DNA of 62,737 nt from the NCBI GenBank assembly GCA_021647785.1, contig JAKIUC010000024.1, positions 1-62,737 on the forward strand, in the 5' to 3' direction. Shown piece after piece: positions 19,227 to 27,420 of this stretch. The notes below the pieces were generated by a model. The model was not told the DNA's origin. It saw nothing but the letters and a program-made list of their open reading frames with translations, and did not search any database. A program made the position numbers and the translations under genes. The first letter of the stretch is position 1, and every line of letters begins with the position of its first letter. The DNA comes from Melioribacteraceae bacterium (GTDB taxonomy: Bacteria; Bacteroidota; Ignavibacteria; Ignavibacteriales; Melioribacteraceae).

Positions 19227-20255
19227 TTAGAAATTTGGATATTGATCCCAATTAGGATTATTTGTTAAATTAACCCTCTCTCCACTATTTATGTCAACTC
19301 TGTATATCTCACTATTATCGACTCTTATTGAATTAAAAATTATTGATTTTCCATCTGGGGTTAAGAGTGTATTTTGATTAATATAATTTAAACTATCTGT
19401 AAGATTTATAAACTGCTCACCATCAATATCAATAATAGATACATCGCTATATTTACCACCTCTATCTCTCGAGTTAAAAACTAATCTTTTTGCATCAGGT
19501 GTAAAATATATTTTTGAATCAACAACTTTACCAGATAGAATATTCTCAATATTTCCACCATCCGAACTAATAATTGATAATCTGGGAACATTATCTATAT
19601 AATTAACAAAAGCAATCTCATCATTATTTGGAGAGAAAGTAGGTTTACTTAACTTTCCTTTTTGTTGTACTAAAGTTTTCCGTTCGGTTGCATCTATATT
19701 CATTACACTTAAATTATAATTGCCATTTCCTTTTGATATAAAAACTATTTTACTACCATCCGAAGAGAACGATGCGTCATACTCTTCAAACTTAGGATTG
19801 GACAATGTTTTTAATTCTGTACCATCAATATTAATGATATTGATTTGTTTTTTAGAGTTAATTTTACTTAAGAACAGTATCTTATCTCCTTTGGGAGAAA
19901 ACACCGCTTTAGCGTTATCATAATTAGCTCGAGTTAAAGTTGTGCTTGTTCGGTTTTCTATATTTATTAACCTTAAATCTTTTTCTCTATTGGAACTTAG
20001 GTATAAAATACTTTTGCCATCTGGTGAAAGTTGGGGGTTAGAAAGGGTATTAATTAAATCAATATCAGTAGTAATATTTGTCTGATTGCTACCATCCGGA
20101 TTCATTAAGAAAATATCAAATTCACGAGATGGTGCTTCACGATTTGATAAAAATATAATTTTGGAAACCTTCTTAAAGTTTTTATCAGAAATATCTGAAC
20201 ATCCAAAAAACAAGAATATTAATAATATATATATTAGACTACGTAAAACTTTCAT
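19227..20255 (-). CDS. TolB-like WD40/PD40 beta-propeller lipoprotein
   Basis: This 342-residue protein has a lipoprotein signal peptide with lipobox LFFGC (Cys19). About six PD40 repeats follow, each with a core like NPQLSPDGKSILYLSS, KAVFSPKGDKILFLS, DASFSSDGSKIVFIS or PTFSPNNDEIAFVN. Such propellers occur in TolB and in surface proteins and bind proteins or glycans. It sits between an outer-membrane protein gene and a beta-helix gene in one operon with gaps of 12 bp or less upstream, so it probably acts with them at the outer membrane. No enzymatic residues are recognised. Confidence 0.82.
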   Translation of the reverse strand: MKVLRSLIYILLIFLFFGCSDISDKNFKKVSKIIFLSNREAPSREFDIFLMNPDGSNQTNITTDIDLINTLSNPQLSPDGKSILYLSSNREKDLRLINIENRTSTTLTRANYDNAKAVFSPKGDKILFLSKINSKKQINIINIDGTELKTLSNPKFEEYDASFSSDGSKIVFISKGNGNYNLSVMNIDATERKTLVQQKGKLSKPTFSPNNDEIAFVNYIDNVPRLSIISSDGGNIENILSGKVVDSKIYFTPDAKRLVFNSRDRGGKYSDVSIIDIDGEQFINLTDSLNYINQNTLLTPDGKSIIFNSIRVDNSEIYRVDINSGERVNLTNNPNWDQYPNF

Positions 20256-20267
20256 TTTTCACCATTT

Positions 20268-21035
20268 TTATAATTCTATTCCAAGTGTTAATGTAAACAT
20301 AGATATAGATCTTTCCTCAGCAATTATATCACTTTTAACATCAAATATTTTGGGAAAATAAATAGGATTTAGTTCTCTCGTACCCCTATAACGCGGAGTA
20401 CCACCGTTAAAATAACTAAATGCTATATTATAGGTTTTATTGTATATAATGCCAATACTTAATTCTACAGAATAATCGGTTACAAATTCATAATTGGTCT
20501 TTTCTATTGTTACACTCCCTTCTGTGGCAATAAAAGAGGGTGCCTTAGAAAAATTTGCTCCTCCTTGTGCCAGACCATAAAATTCAAAATTATTAAACAA
20601 ATTAAAAGTGTATTTTAATCCAGTCATTAAAGGTAGATTTATCCAATTTCCAACATCTAATTCCACATTCACTGAATCGTCCCATTGCGAACGGTATATC
20701 GATTGAATTTCCGTACTATTTGTAGGATTTATTAAAATTTTAGCACTTACAATCCAATTCATCCCCTCCGTCCAAACTGGAGTATTTAGCTCTGCTCCAA
20801 TTCCAAAACCGGTTTCAGCCAATCCTATCTTATCTCCAATTTTAAGACCAATCCTATTTGTGCGTGAAGTTTTATTATCGCTTAACGTACCAAAAGAACT
20901 ATTAGGAAATGAAAGAATTCCGTGAACATTAAAAGTTAACTCTTCATTATCTGTTAAAGGTGCATCACCATCTTGTGCATGTATGGCACTTATTAATAAG
21001 ATAAATATTAGTATTAATGAGAGTCTGTAATTCAT
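20268..21035 (-). CDS. Outer-membrane beta-barrel protein, hypothetical
   Basis: The 255-residue protein has a signal peptide (residues 1-20, ending SAIHA). Alternating hydrophobic and polar strands follow (for example LPLMTGLKYTFNLF, FEFYGLAQGGANF, YNIAFSYFNGG), and it ends SMFTLTLGIEL, a typical terminal strand for outer-membrane insertion. AAGGT lies upstream of the ATG. It is the first gene of a three-gene operon with the TolB-like lipoprotein and a beta-helix protein. A role as channel or assembly partner is inferred from position only. Confidence 0.7.
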   Translation of the reverse strand: MNYRLSLILIFILLISAIHAQDGDAPLTDNEELTFNVHGILSFPNSSFGTLSDNKTSRTNRIGLKIGDKIGLAETGFGIGAELNTPVWTEGMNWIVSAKILINPTNSTEIQSIYRSQWDDSVNVELDVGNWINLPLMTGLKYTFNLFNNFEFYGLAQGGANFSKAPSFIATEGSVTIEKTNYEFVTDYSVELSIGIIYNKTYNIAFSYFNGGTPRYRGTRELNPIYFPKIFDVKSDIIAEERSISMFTLTLGIEL

Positions 21036-21070
21036 AATGGTTTACCTTTTACTTATTGTATTCATTTTTG

Positions 21071-21118
21071 AAACACTTAAAAGTGTTTGGATACATACTT
21101 GCAATATATTGTAAGTAT
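21071..21118. promoter_or_regulatory. Two palindromes upstream of the outer-membrane protein operon
   Basis: AAACACTT (21071-21078) and AAGTGTTT (21081-21088) form an 8 bp stem. The 24 bp stretch 21095-21118 is a near-perfect palindrome with outer half ATACTTGCAAT and one mismatched pair. Both lie 36-83 bp before the start of the - strand operon, where operators would be expected. Confidence 0.5.
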
Positions 21119-21170
21119 AAAAGTTATGCTCTGTAAGAAATAATAATTTTTCTATAACAACTTTTAGATA

Positions 21171-21201
21171 TTCAACCCTATTAAATAATAATAGGGTTGA
21201 A
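21171..21201. terminator. Strong hairpin, possible terminator
   Basis: TTCAACCCTATT (21171-21182) and AATAGGGTTGAA (21190-21201) form a perfect 12 bp stem with a 7 nt loop. On the + side TAATATTCTTTT follows. It lies in the spacer behind the T9SS beta-helix gene and before the next - strand operon. Confidence 0.6.
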
Positions 21202-21220
21202 TAATATTCTTTTAACTATT

Positions 21221-21250
21221 TTTAATTAGTATCATATGATACTAATTAAA
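21221..21250. promoter_or_regulatory. Perfect 30-bp palindrome
   Basis: TTTAATTAGTATCAT (21221-21235) is followed with no spacer by its exact inverse ATGATACTAATTAAA (21236-21250). A perfect loop-less palindrome fits a dimeric regulator site better than an RNA hairpin, although a hairpin with a distorted tip is possible. It sits in the 442 bp spacer between the tandem array and the outer-membrane protein operon. Confidence 0.6.
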
Positions 21251-21290
21251 TTATAACCATGCTACTTGTGTAGCAGCCTAAGGGATTACT

Positions 21291-21493
21291 ATTTCAGCAG
21301 CAGCCCCGCTAAAACGGGACTGTCCTAAAATAAACCAAGACTTCGTCTTGTTTATTTCAGCAGCAGCCCCGCTAAAACGGGACTGTCCTAAAATAAACCA
21401 AGACTTCGTCTTGTTTATTTCAGCAGCAGCCCCGATAAAACGGGACTGTCCTAAAATAAATCAAGACTTCGTCTTGTTTATTTCAGCAGCAGC
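21291..21493 (-). repeat. Tandem array of three 63-bp units plus partial fourth at the 3' end of a T9SS cargo gene
   Basis: Units begin at 21291, 21354 and 21417, each exactly 63 bp. The first two are identical; the third differs at two bases. A partial fourth copy (14 bp from 21480) is the actual end of the beta-helix gene. Read on the - strand every unit repeats CTGCTGCTGAAATAA (Leu-Leu-Leu-Lys-stop), then a hairpin CAAGAC-GAA-GTCTTG with a T-rich tail, then GGAC-A-GTCC and CCCG-CGGG hairpins. The array thus looks like a repeated gene tail plus terminator. Confidence 0.9.
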
Positions 21494-23103
21494 ATTTTTT
21501 TAGTTTGAACAAAATTATCTGTGTTTATTGAATAAAAATAAATTCCTGATGATAATAATGAAGCGTCAAACTGATAAGTGTAAGCTCCGGCAACTAACTC
21601 TTCATTTACAAGTTCAGTAACTATTTCGCCTAATGAGTTATATACTTTAAGTGAAACCATTCCTTCCGTAGGAATACTAAAGTTAATAGTTGTAGTTGGA
21701 TTAAATGGATTAGGATAATTTTGCTCTAAGCTAAAATTAGATGGTATAGAACCTTGGTTATTTGGTTTAACAGATACTACATAATCAGGAAACCAATTTA
21801 GATCTCCAACCGGTGCACCATTCATACCATGTGTATAAGCGGCAAAAGTTGTAGCGTATGAAAAATCAAATTCATTATCTGTAAGACCAAAAGTTTCCGG
21901 ATTATCGGCTAATGTACCAATACCATTTCTATCTGCACGGATATCAATAAGGTTATCCATTTTACCGTCATTGTCGTAACGATCTTTTGCATAGGCAACA
22001 AGCAAGTTAATATCAGGTGCATCTGTAAAAATTACAGATTCTTCTATATTATTTTCTGCACTCATTCCATCATACATACTAAACAATGCGTTAGTAGATG
22101 GTCCATGAAAATCGAAAAGTTTTACAGTGTCATTTCGTGTAGCAATATAATCTTTTACTTCTTGAGACCATCCATAAACATTATTACCAAAGTATATGTT
22201 ACGTTCAGCATCTGTTGCAATAGTATCTGCATACAAGGAATCTATTGGCCATATATCTCTATATTCATATTCATCAGCAGGAAGATTTCTGTAACCTTCA
22301 ATAGAAATATCCATAAAGAGGTTATTAGTAACAGTTAAATTAATTGTTCTACCAGACATAAAATTTCCAGTATGAACACTACCGGATTGTGCAAATGTAT
22401 TGTGGTTAAAAATTACATTATGCATTACACCACCATATGAATGCCAAAAACGACTTGAGGCAACAAAAAACGTACTATTTTCAACAAATATAGTATCTTG
22501 ATAACCTCCACGAGAAGCAATCATTATTCCTTCGTAAGGATTATTTACTGTAGCTGAACTTCTAAAAATACTATTTGTTATATATAATTTTTGACTTGGT
22601 GCATTAGCACGAATAAATGCTTGTCTGTCATGATCTAAAAACATTTTATCAAGAATATATCTGCTTCCTTCACCTTCAAACCTAAACATGTTTTTGCCAC
22701 CTGTACCACCCAAATCATTTATACCTGAAATATAAAGGTCAACATATTCTGCATCACCAGTTGGTCTAGAAAATCTGGGGGCTGAACCAACATCAGGCAA
22801 AACAACAGGAATAATTATTGGTTTATGTCCTTCACCTTTAGCAGCAACAATTCTTAACGGAGAGCCTTTGGCAGATCTTAGTGCTTCAGTTATAAGATAC
22901 CACCCACCTCTTTCTAAACGCCAAACTCTGTTAAGATTTAGAGGATCACCATTTGCATCAACATCAGCAATAATGGCACCATCTAAAGTTTGATACCCTT
23001 GAGGTACATCAAGTGTATCTTGTGCAAACGTATTTTGAAAAGCTCCTAATAATAAAATTAGGGCGAAACTTGTAATTATTTTAGTGAGTTTAATTTTTTC
23101 CAT
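21478..23103 (-). CDS. Secreted beta-helix (pectate lyase-like) protein with T9SS domain
   Basis: This is a 541-residue protein with a signal peptide (residues 1-27, ending NTFAQ). The N-terminal part has GGWYLITEALRSAKGSPLRI, followed by beta-helix turns (KLYITNSIFRSSA, DTIFVENSTFFVASS, LTVTNNLFMDIS), similar to chondroitinase-B/pectate-lyase-like proteins. The C-terminus has NYPNPFNPTTTINF, VYNSLGEIV and the final KKMLLLK, a type A T9SS sorting domain. AGGAAG precedes the ATG. Its last codons are repeated in a 63 bp tandem array directly downstream. It follows the TonB receptor gene and may generate that receptor's ligand. Confidence 0.85.
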   Translation of the reverse strand: MEKIKLTKIITSFALILLLGAFQNTFAQDTLDVPQGYQTLDGAIIADVDANGDPLNLNRVWRLERGGWYLITEALRSAKGSPLRIVAAKGEGHKPIIIPVVLPDVGSAPRFSRPTGDAEYVDLYISGINDLGGTGGKNMFRFEGEGSRYILDKMFLDHDRQAFIRANAPSQKLYITNSIFRSSATVNNPYEGIMIASRGGYQDTIFVENSTFFVASSRFWHSYGGVMHNVIFNHNTFAQSGSVHTGNFMSGRTINLTVTNNLFMDISIEGYRNLPADEYEYRDIWPIDSLYADTIATDAERNIYFGNNVYGWSQEVKDYIATRNDTVKLFDFHGPSTNALFSMYDGMSAENNIEESVIFTDAPDINLLVAYAKDRYDNDGKMDNLIDIRADRNGIGTLADNPETFGLTDNEFDFSYATTFAAYTHGMNGAPVGDLNWFPDYVVSVKPNNQGSIPSNFSLEQNYPNPFNPTTTINFSIPTEGMVSLKVYNSLGEIVTELVNEELVAGAYTYQFDASLLSSGIYFYSINTDNFVQTKKMLLLK

Positions 23104-23179
23104 CTGACTTCCTTATTTGTTATTATATCTATCTTTTTAGTCGGTATTAAAACTGCAAGTTTACAGTAATAATCTAAAT

Positions 23180-23207
23180 TTTGATGAAGTGACTAAAGTT
23201 CATCAAA
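23180..23207. promoter_or_regulatory. Inverted repeat between the TonB receptor and beta-helix genes
   Basis: TTTGATGAA (23180-23188) and TTCATCAAA (23199-23207) form a 9 bp inverted repeat with a 10 nt spacer in the 156 bp gap. It may be an operator or an intercistronic stabilising hairpin. Confidence 0.45.
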
Positions 23208-23259
23208 TTATATTAAATCATAAAATATTTACCTCCTTCTAATAAATGTTTAACCCAAA

Positions 23260-26205
23260 TTAGTTTGAAATTCCAATTCCAAAATCAAGTGTATAGCCGT
23301 AATACTGTGAAGAAGTGGGATAATTTCGAGGATTCCCTCTTCCGAATAAATAAGTTGCATCAACTCTATTTGTAATATTGTTTGCAGCAAAAAACAAACT
23401 GATGTTATCTGTTATCCAATATTTAAACGATAGGTCAAACCGTAGTAACTCATCTGTAAAACCATCATCTTCAGGTAAAGATGAAATTGAACTAAGAGTT
23501 GAACCTTGATAAAGCATTGATATTCTTCCGGAAAATCTGCCCAAATCGTAACCTAAGGAGATATTTGCAATAGCATCTGGTTGATTTATCATTCTGCCCG
23601 ATCTAACTGTATCTAATGCAGTTAATTTTCTGAAAGGAAAAGTTGGAATTCTTTCTTCAATTAACCGAGACCTCGGATAATTTGTTTGCGACCAAATTTG
23701 ACTATAATTAAGTGTTAATACAAATCCGTTAAATGGTTTTGGTAAATAGTGAAAGTTAGTTTGCCATTCAATCTCGAAACCTTTTATTATTGTTTTACTT
23801 TCATTATTTTCAGGTCTATTTAAGAACCATCCAACAAAATTTTCAGTCAACCCCTCTTTTTCTGCTGCTTCTGCATTTAAAATGTATTTGTTATTCCTGG
23901 TAAATATTAAATTGCTAATCTCTTTATAAAACCCGCCTAATGTTAAAAGACCTGCTCTATTACCATAAAATGAAAAGAACAAATCATAGTTTGTTGAAAG
24001 CTGTGGTTTAAGGTCCGATTTACCCATAAATATGGTAATCCTATTAGACTCTAATATTTTTCTAGGCAGCATATATTCCATTCGTGGACGAGAAATAGTT
24101 TCAGTATATGCTAATCTCACATCAAACCAATCCACAGGCTTAAAACGTAAATGAATCATTGGAAAGAAATTGCCGTAAGTGTTAATAGCAGTTGTATCAG
24201 ATATCCTACTTTCACGTTCAAAATAGCTATCTTCTATTGAAGTTCCTGTCGATTGCCCCTTTCTTCCAGTTAAATTGTTATTTGTATATTCGTAACGTAC
24301 ACCAGGCAGAAACATGAGGTATTTTCCAATGTTGATTTCTGTCATTACATAACTTGAGGTTACTTCTTCATCCACTTCGTAATCATCTAAATCTTCACGG
24401 ATACTTTTATTGTAAAGCGTATCCCGCATATATGAATCAAACAACCTTGTTAGCTCTTCTCCATCAAGTTCAGGGTAAAATTCATACGCTCCATTAAGGA
24501 AATCATCCAAACTTAAATTATCAGAAAGGTAATTTAATACTGAAGGGTTACCAGTTGAATTTTCATGAAATACAAATCCAGGCTCGCCCCATCTGCTATG
24601 ATAAATTTGTATTTTATTATCTGAAACTAATTGTGTCCAGGCAGGTCTATATAAACTACGGTCGCGTACTCTATTTTTGGCGAAGTATCTACCACCAAAT
24701 TGTAAATAACCAGAGAAAGAATTAGATATTGCAAAGGGAACTTTGAAATTGAGGGTTGCAGTCAAATCACGGTCAAAAGATTCTTCCTGTCTGAAACTAG
24801 AACCAAATAGAGCCAAGTCAGTTAAATCTATAGTAGTAGCTTTAATTATATTGTCCGCAGAGATATCTTCTTGAGGAAGTAGAGCAGCATCAACTGCACC
24901 TTCATCTCTAAAGTTAAACTGACTATCGTATAAAATTCTAGTATTTGAAACATTTCGTGCTAAACGCCAATCAATATCACCAAAGCCAAGTGTATGTAAT
25001 CCACTTAATTGAGTTGTCATTACATCCGATTGAGTTATCCTTTTCCTATAATCGGCTCTGAAGGAGTTGTCTGAATTTGTACCATAGTTAAATCCACTGG
25101 TTCTTATATCTTGATCCTTATCAACTCTTGAAAAGAAATTACTAAAATTGATTACTGAGTTGGAAAATTTGTAATCCATAAAAATACTAAAGCTAGATCT
25201 CTCACGGATATCATCAGTATATATTAGTCTTGGTACAGCAGCATCTATTTTATTATATATCTCTCCTTCGGGTGGAGGACCAACTACCTCATAGTTCGCA
25301 GAAAATCTATCAGAACCACGTTGCACACGAGTACGATTTCCAGTTACCATAAGTCCAAATTTATCATCAGCAAAACGGTTGCTTAAAGATATATAACCAT
25401 TAAACTGATTAAAATCATTACGAATATTATTATACCCGCCCATAGTTCTTATATTATATTTAAAACCAGAAGGGGCATTACTTAATAATAAATTAACTGT
25501 ACCTCCAATTGCATCCGCTTCCATATCTGCTGTTAGTGCTTTTGTTACTTCAATTCCGGCAAGCACTTCGGGGGAGATCATTCCTAAATCGACTCCACGA
25601 TCGTTAAGACTAGTTGATGGAATTTTTTCGCCATTAACAGTGATAGAATTATATGCTGGAGCAAGACCTCTAATAACTACTTGACTTGCTTCACCTCCTG
25701 AGCGGATAATGGAAACACCAGGTAATCTTCCAATAGATTCTGCTGCATTTACATCAGGAAGCGATAATATTCTCTCTTTGGATACAACATTTTTGATTTT
25801 ATTTGATTGGAGTTGTCTATTTATAGCAGCTAATTGTCCCTCCAATTGGGCTGTTACTACAACATCTTCTCCTTGAATAACATCTAAGTTTAATTCTACA
25901 TCTACTGTTAATGTTCTGTTTTCAACAATATTAACAATTAGTAAAGTGTCCTTGTATCCTATGTAAGATATTTTTAGAGTTTGGGAACCAACTGGAATAT
26001 TGGCAATTCTGTATTCACCCTCCATATTAGTTGCTGCCCCCAGTGCTGTGCCTTGTACACTAATATTTGCACCAATCAATTTTTCATCAGTATTAGCGTC
26101 TGTTACTGTACCAACAATTTTACCAGATGGAGCAGCAAATATACTTGAACTGATAGTGAGAAAAGAAAAAACTATAAAACATGTTATAAATATTTTTAGA
26201 TGCAT
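23260..26205 (-). CDS. TonB-dependent receptor with N-terminal carboxypeptidase-regulatory-like domain
   Basis: This is a 981-residue outer-membrane active transporter. After the signal peptide (residues 1 to about 24) comes a CarboxypepD-reg-like domain (about 28-110; GKIVGTVTDANTDEKLIGAN). Then follow the plug (about 115-240; AESIGRLPGVSIIRSGGEAS, VVIRGLAPAYNSITVNGEKI) and a long barrel. The plug sequence resembles the carbohydrate receptors typical of Caulobacter-type families rather than SusC with a SusD partner, and no susD gene is near. Two palindromic operator-like sites lie 74-110 bp upstream. The ligand is probably an oligosaccharide released by the neighbouring beta-helix enzymes. 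Confidence 0.92.
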   Translation of the reverse strand: MHLKIFITCFIVFSFLTISSSIFAAPSGKIVGTVTDANTDEKLIGANISVQGTALGAATNMEGEYRIANIPVGSQTLKISYIGYKDTLLIVNIVENRTLTVDVELNLDVIQGEDVVVTAQLEGQLAAINRQLQSNKIKNVVSKERILSLPDVNAAESIGRLPGVSIIRSGGEASQVVIRGLAPAYNSITVNGEKIPSTSLNDRGVDLGMISPEVLAGIEVTKALTADMEADAIGGTVNLLLSNAPSGFKYNIRTMGGYNNIRNDFNQFNGYISLSNRFADDKFGLMVTGNRTRVQRGSDRFSANYEVVGPPPEGEIYNKIDAAVPRLIYTDDIRERSSFSIFMDYKFSNSVINFSNFFSRVDKDQDIRTSGFNYGTNSDNSFRADYRKRITQSDVMTTQLSGLHTLGFGDIDWRLARNVSNTRILYDSQFNFRDEGAVDAALLPQEDISADNIIKATTIDLTDLALFGSSFRQEESFDRDLTATLNFKVPFAISNSFSGYLQFGGRYFAKNRVRDRSLYRPAWTQLVSDNKIQIYHSRWGEPGFVFHENSTGNPSVLNYLSDNLSLDDFLNGAYEFYPELDGEELTRLFDSYMRDTLYNKSIREDLDDYEVDEEVTSSYVMTEINIGKYLMFLPGVRYEYTNNNLTGRKGQSTGTSIEDSYFERESRISDTTAINTYGNFFPMIHLRFKPVDWFDVRLAYTETISRPRMEYMLPRKILESNRITIFMGKSDLKPQLSTNYDLFFSFYGNRAGLLTLGGFYKEISNLIFTRNNKYILNAEAAEKEGLTENFVGWFLNRPENNESKTIIKGFEIEWQTNFHYLPKPFNGFVLTLNYSQIWSQTNYPRSRLIEERIPTFPFRKLTALDTVRSGRMINQPDAIANISLGYDLGRFSGRISMLYQGSTLSSISSLPEDDGFTDELLRFDLSFKYWITDNISLFFAANNITNRVDATYLFGRGNPRNYPTSSQYYGYTLDFGIGISN

Positions 26206-26278
26206 AATGGTTTTCTTTTGTTTGTTTTTTATTTTTAATTGAATAATATACTATTGTATAAAAGCTAAAAATATAATA

Positions 26279-26315
26279 CTTGTTATTACAAGATGTTTTT
26301 ACTTGTAATGACAAG
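26279..26315. promoter_or_regulatory. Twin CTTGT-N4-ACAAG palindromes upstream of the TonB receptor
   Basis: CTTGTTATTACAAG (26279-26292) and CTTGTAATGACAAG (26302-26315) are two copies of one 14 bp palindrome, 23 bp apart centre to centre. This is close to two helical turns. They lie 74-110 bp upstream of the receptor start. Such pairs are typical of sites for a dimeric regulator (GntR- or LacI-like); no regulator gene is in this region. Confidence 0.6.
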
Positions 26316-26555
26316 ACCACAATACATTATTTTTCATTAAATGGTCATATACATTCCCTAAGCGGTTATATAATGGATTGAACGGTTTTATAATATTTTT
26401 CATTAATACGTTCTTTTTACACACTAAAAAAAGTAAATGGAAAAGAATTACAAAAAGAAAGAATGAGAAAAGGTAACCATAAGTGTTTATTTAAGGGAAA
26501 CTAATAAATATTTACAAAAAGGTAAGTGCCTCATATTTAATATTTATTTTTATAT

Positions 26556-26684
26556 CATTAACCAACGATTTAAGAGGCTTTGTGAAAAGTGCCCTCACGG
26601 ACTAAAGTCCGTTCGGGATAGTTTCTTTTTAACTCAAAAACCAACGACTAAAAGTCGTTGGTTAATGAAATTTAGACTTTTCAC
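26556..26684. repeat. Hairpin-rich repeat element in a 593-bp spacer
   Basis: CATTAACCAACGA (26556-26568) recurs inverted at 26655-26667, and GTGAAAAGT (26582-26590) recurs inverted at 26676-26684. Two compact hairpins lie within: ACGGACT-AA-AGTCCGT (26597-26612) and CCAACGACT-AAA-AGTCGTTGG (26641-26661). The rest of the gap 26206-26798 holds the receptor promoter region, this element and a further hairpin, and no gene. Confidence 0.65.
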
Positions 26685-26728
26685 TTAGTCTGTTATGTGG
26701 TTGGTTAATAAGGAGTTACAAATATTTT

Positions 26729-26748
26729 AATCCCGCAACTGCGGGATT
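26729..26748. terminator. Hairpin before the MazEF-like operon
   Basis: AATCCCGCA (26729-26737) and TGCGGGATT (26740-26748) form a perfect 9 bp stem with a 2 nt loop. It could isolate the toxin-antitoxin operon from upstream transcription. Confidence 0.5.
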
Positions 26749-26798
26749 TATTAATTGAAATTAATTTGACCCCGAATTGCTAAATTTATTAAATATAC

Positions 26799-26829
26799 TT
26801 GTTTTATATACATAATATATATACTTTTG
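26799..26829 (+). promoter_or_regulatory. Probable Bacteroidota-type promoter of the MazEF-like operon
   Basis: A TTG at 26799-26801 and TACTTTTG at 26822-26829 match the TTG / TAnnTTTG (-33/-7) pattern with a 20 bp gap. Transcription would begin about 20 bp before the antitoxin ATG at 26853. Confidence 0.5.
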
Positions 26830-26852
26830 CAGTATTAACTATTAGTATTGTC

Positions 26853-27083
26853 ATGAAAAATATATCATTAAAATTAGACGATTCTGTTTTTGGAGAAACC
26901 GAAGAAATTTTGTCGAGAATAAAAAAGCCTAGGAATAGGTACATAAATGAGGCTCTTGAATTTTATAATGGAATTCAAAAAAGATTATTTCTCGAAAAAA
27001 AACTCAGAAAGGAATCAGATTTAGTAAAATCAGATTCTTTGGACGTATTAAAAGAATTTGAAAACATTGATTATGCAGATTAA
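26853..27083 (+). CDS. Antitoxin of a MazF-type toxin-antitoxin pair
   Basis: This is a 76-residue protein with a likely ribbon-helix-helix N-terminus (MKNISLKLDDSVFGETEEIL), then KKPRNRYINEALEFYNG, the pattern of DNA-binding antitoxins. A charged C-terminal tail follows that would wrap the toxin. An upstream ATG at 26799 would add 18 hydrophobic residues that are not antitoxin-like and would overlap the promoter, so 26853 is used. Its last codons overlap the toxin start by 11 bp, as usual for translational coupling. It should repress its own promoter. Confidence 0.78.
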   Translation: MKNISLKLDDSVFGETEEILSRIKKPRNRYINEALEFYNGIQKRLFLEKKLRKESDLVKSDSLDVLKEFENIDYAD

Positions 27084-27420
27084 ACAATTCGAAATTTGGA
27101 TTGCGAACTTAAATCCTCAAATTGGTACGGAATCGGGTAAGTCGAGACCAATTCTGACTATCCAGACAAATCTATTAAATAAAATTCCTCATCCTTCTAC
27201 AATTATTTGCCCTATTACCACAAGTGTCAAAAAGGATTCTGAAATCTTGCGTGTACATCTTAAAAATGGAATGGGAAATCTAAATCAAAATTGTGATGTT
27301 ATGATAGACCAAATTAGGACAATTGATAATGAAAGACTGACTAAAAAAATTGGAAATTTACCAACAAATTTAATTGATATTGTAAAGACAAATATTAAAA
27401 TAGTAATGGACTTGGAATAA
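27073..27420 (+). CDS. MazF/PemK-family endoribonuclease toxin
   Basis: This toxin is expected to cleave mRNA at short sequences when not bound by its antitoxin. The MazF core is visible: FEIWIANLNPQIGTESGKSRP (opening strand, loop and the conserved Gly-Lys-x-Arg-Pro), then TIICPITTSV and the later MIDQIRTIDNERL. The length of 115 residues from the ATG at 27073 is normal; an ATG at 27058 would add five residues. It overlaps the antitoxin gene in another frame. No sign of inactivation is seen. Confidence 0.88.
   Translation: MQIKQFEIWIANLNPQIGTESGKSRPILTIQTNLLNKIPHPSTIICPITTSVKKDSEILRVHLKNGMGNLNQNCDVMIDQIRTIDNERLTKKIGNLPTNLIDIVKTNIKIVMDLE

Noticed and set aside
21291-21479. Tandem repeats as a CRISPR array
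   Set aside because: Units are contiguous 63 bp copies without variable spacers, and no cas genes are present.
23260-26205. SusC of a SusCD polysaccharide utilisation locus
   Set aside because: No susD-like lipoprotein gene is adjacent, so the gene is described as a general TonB-dependent receptor.
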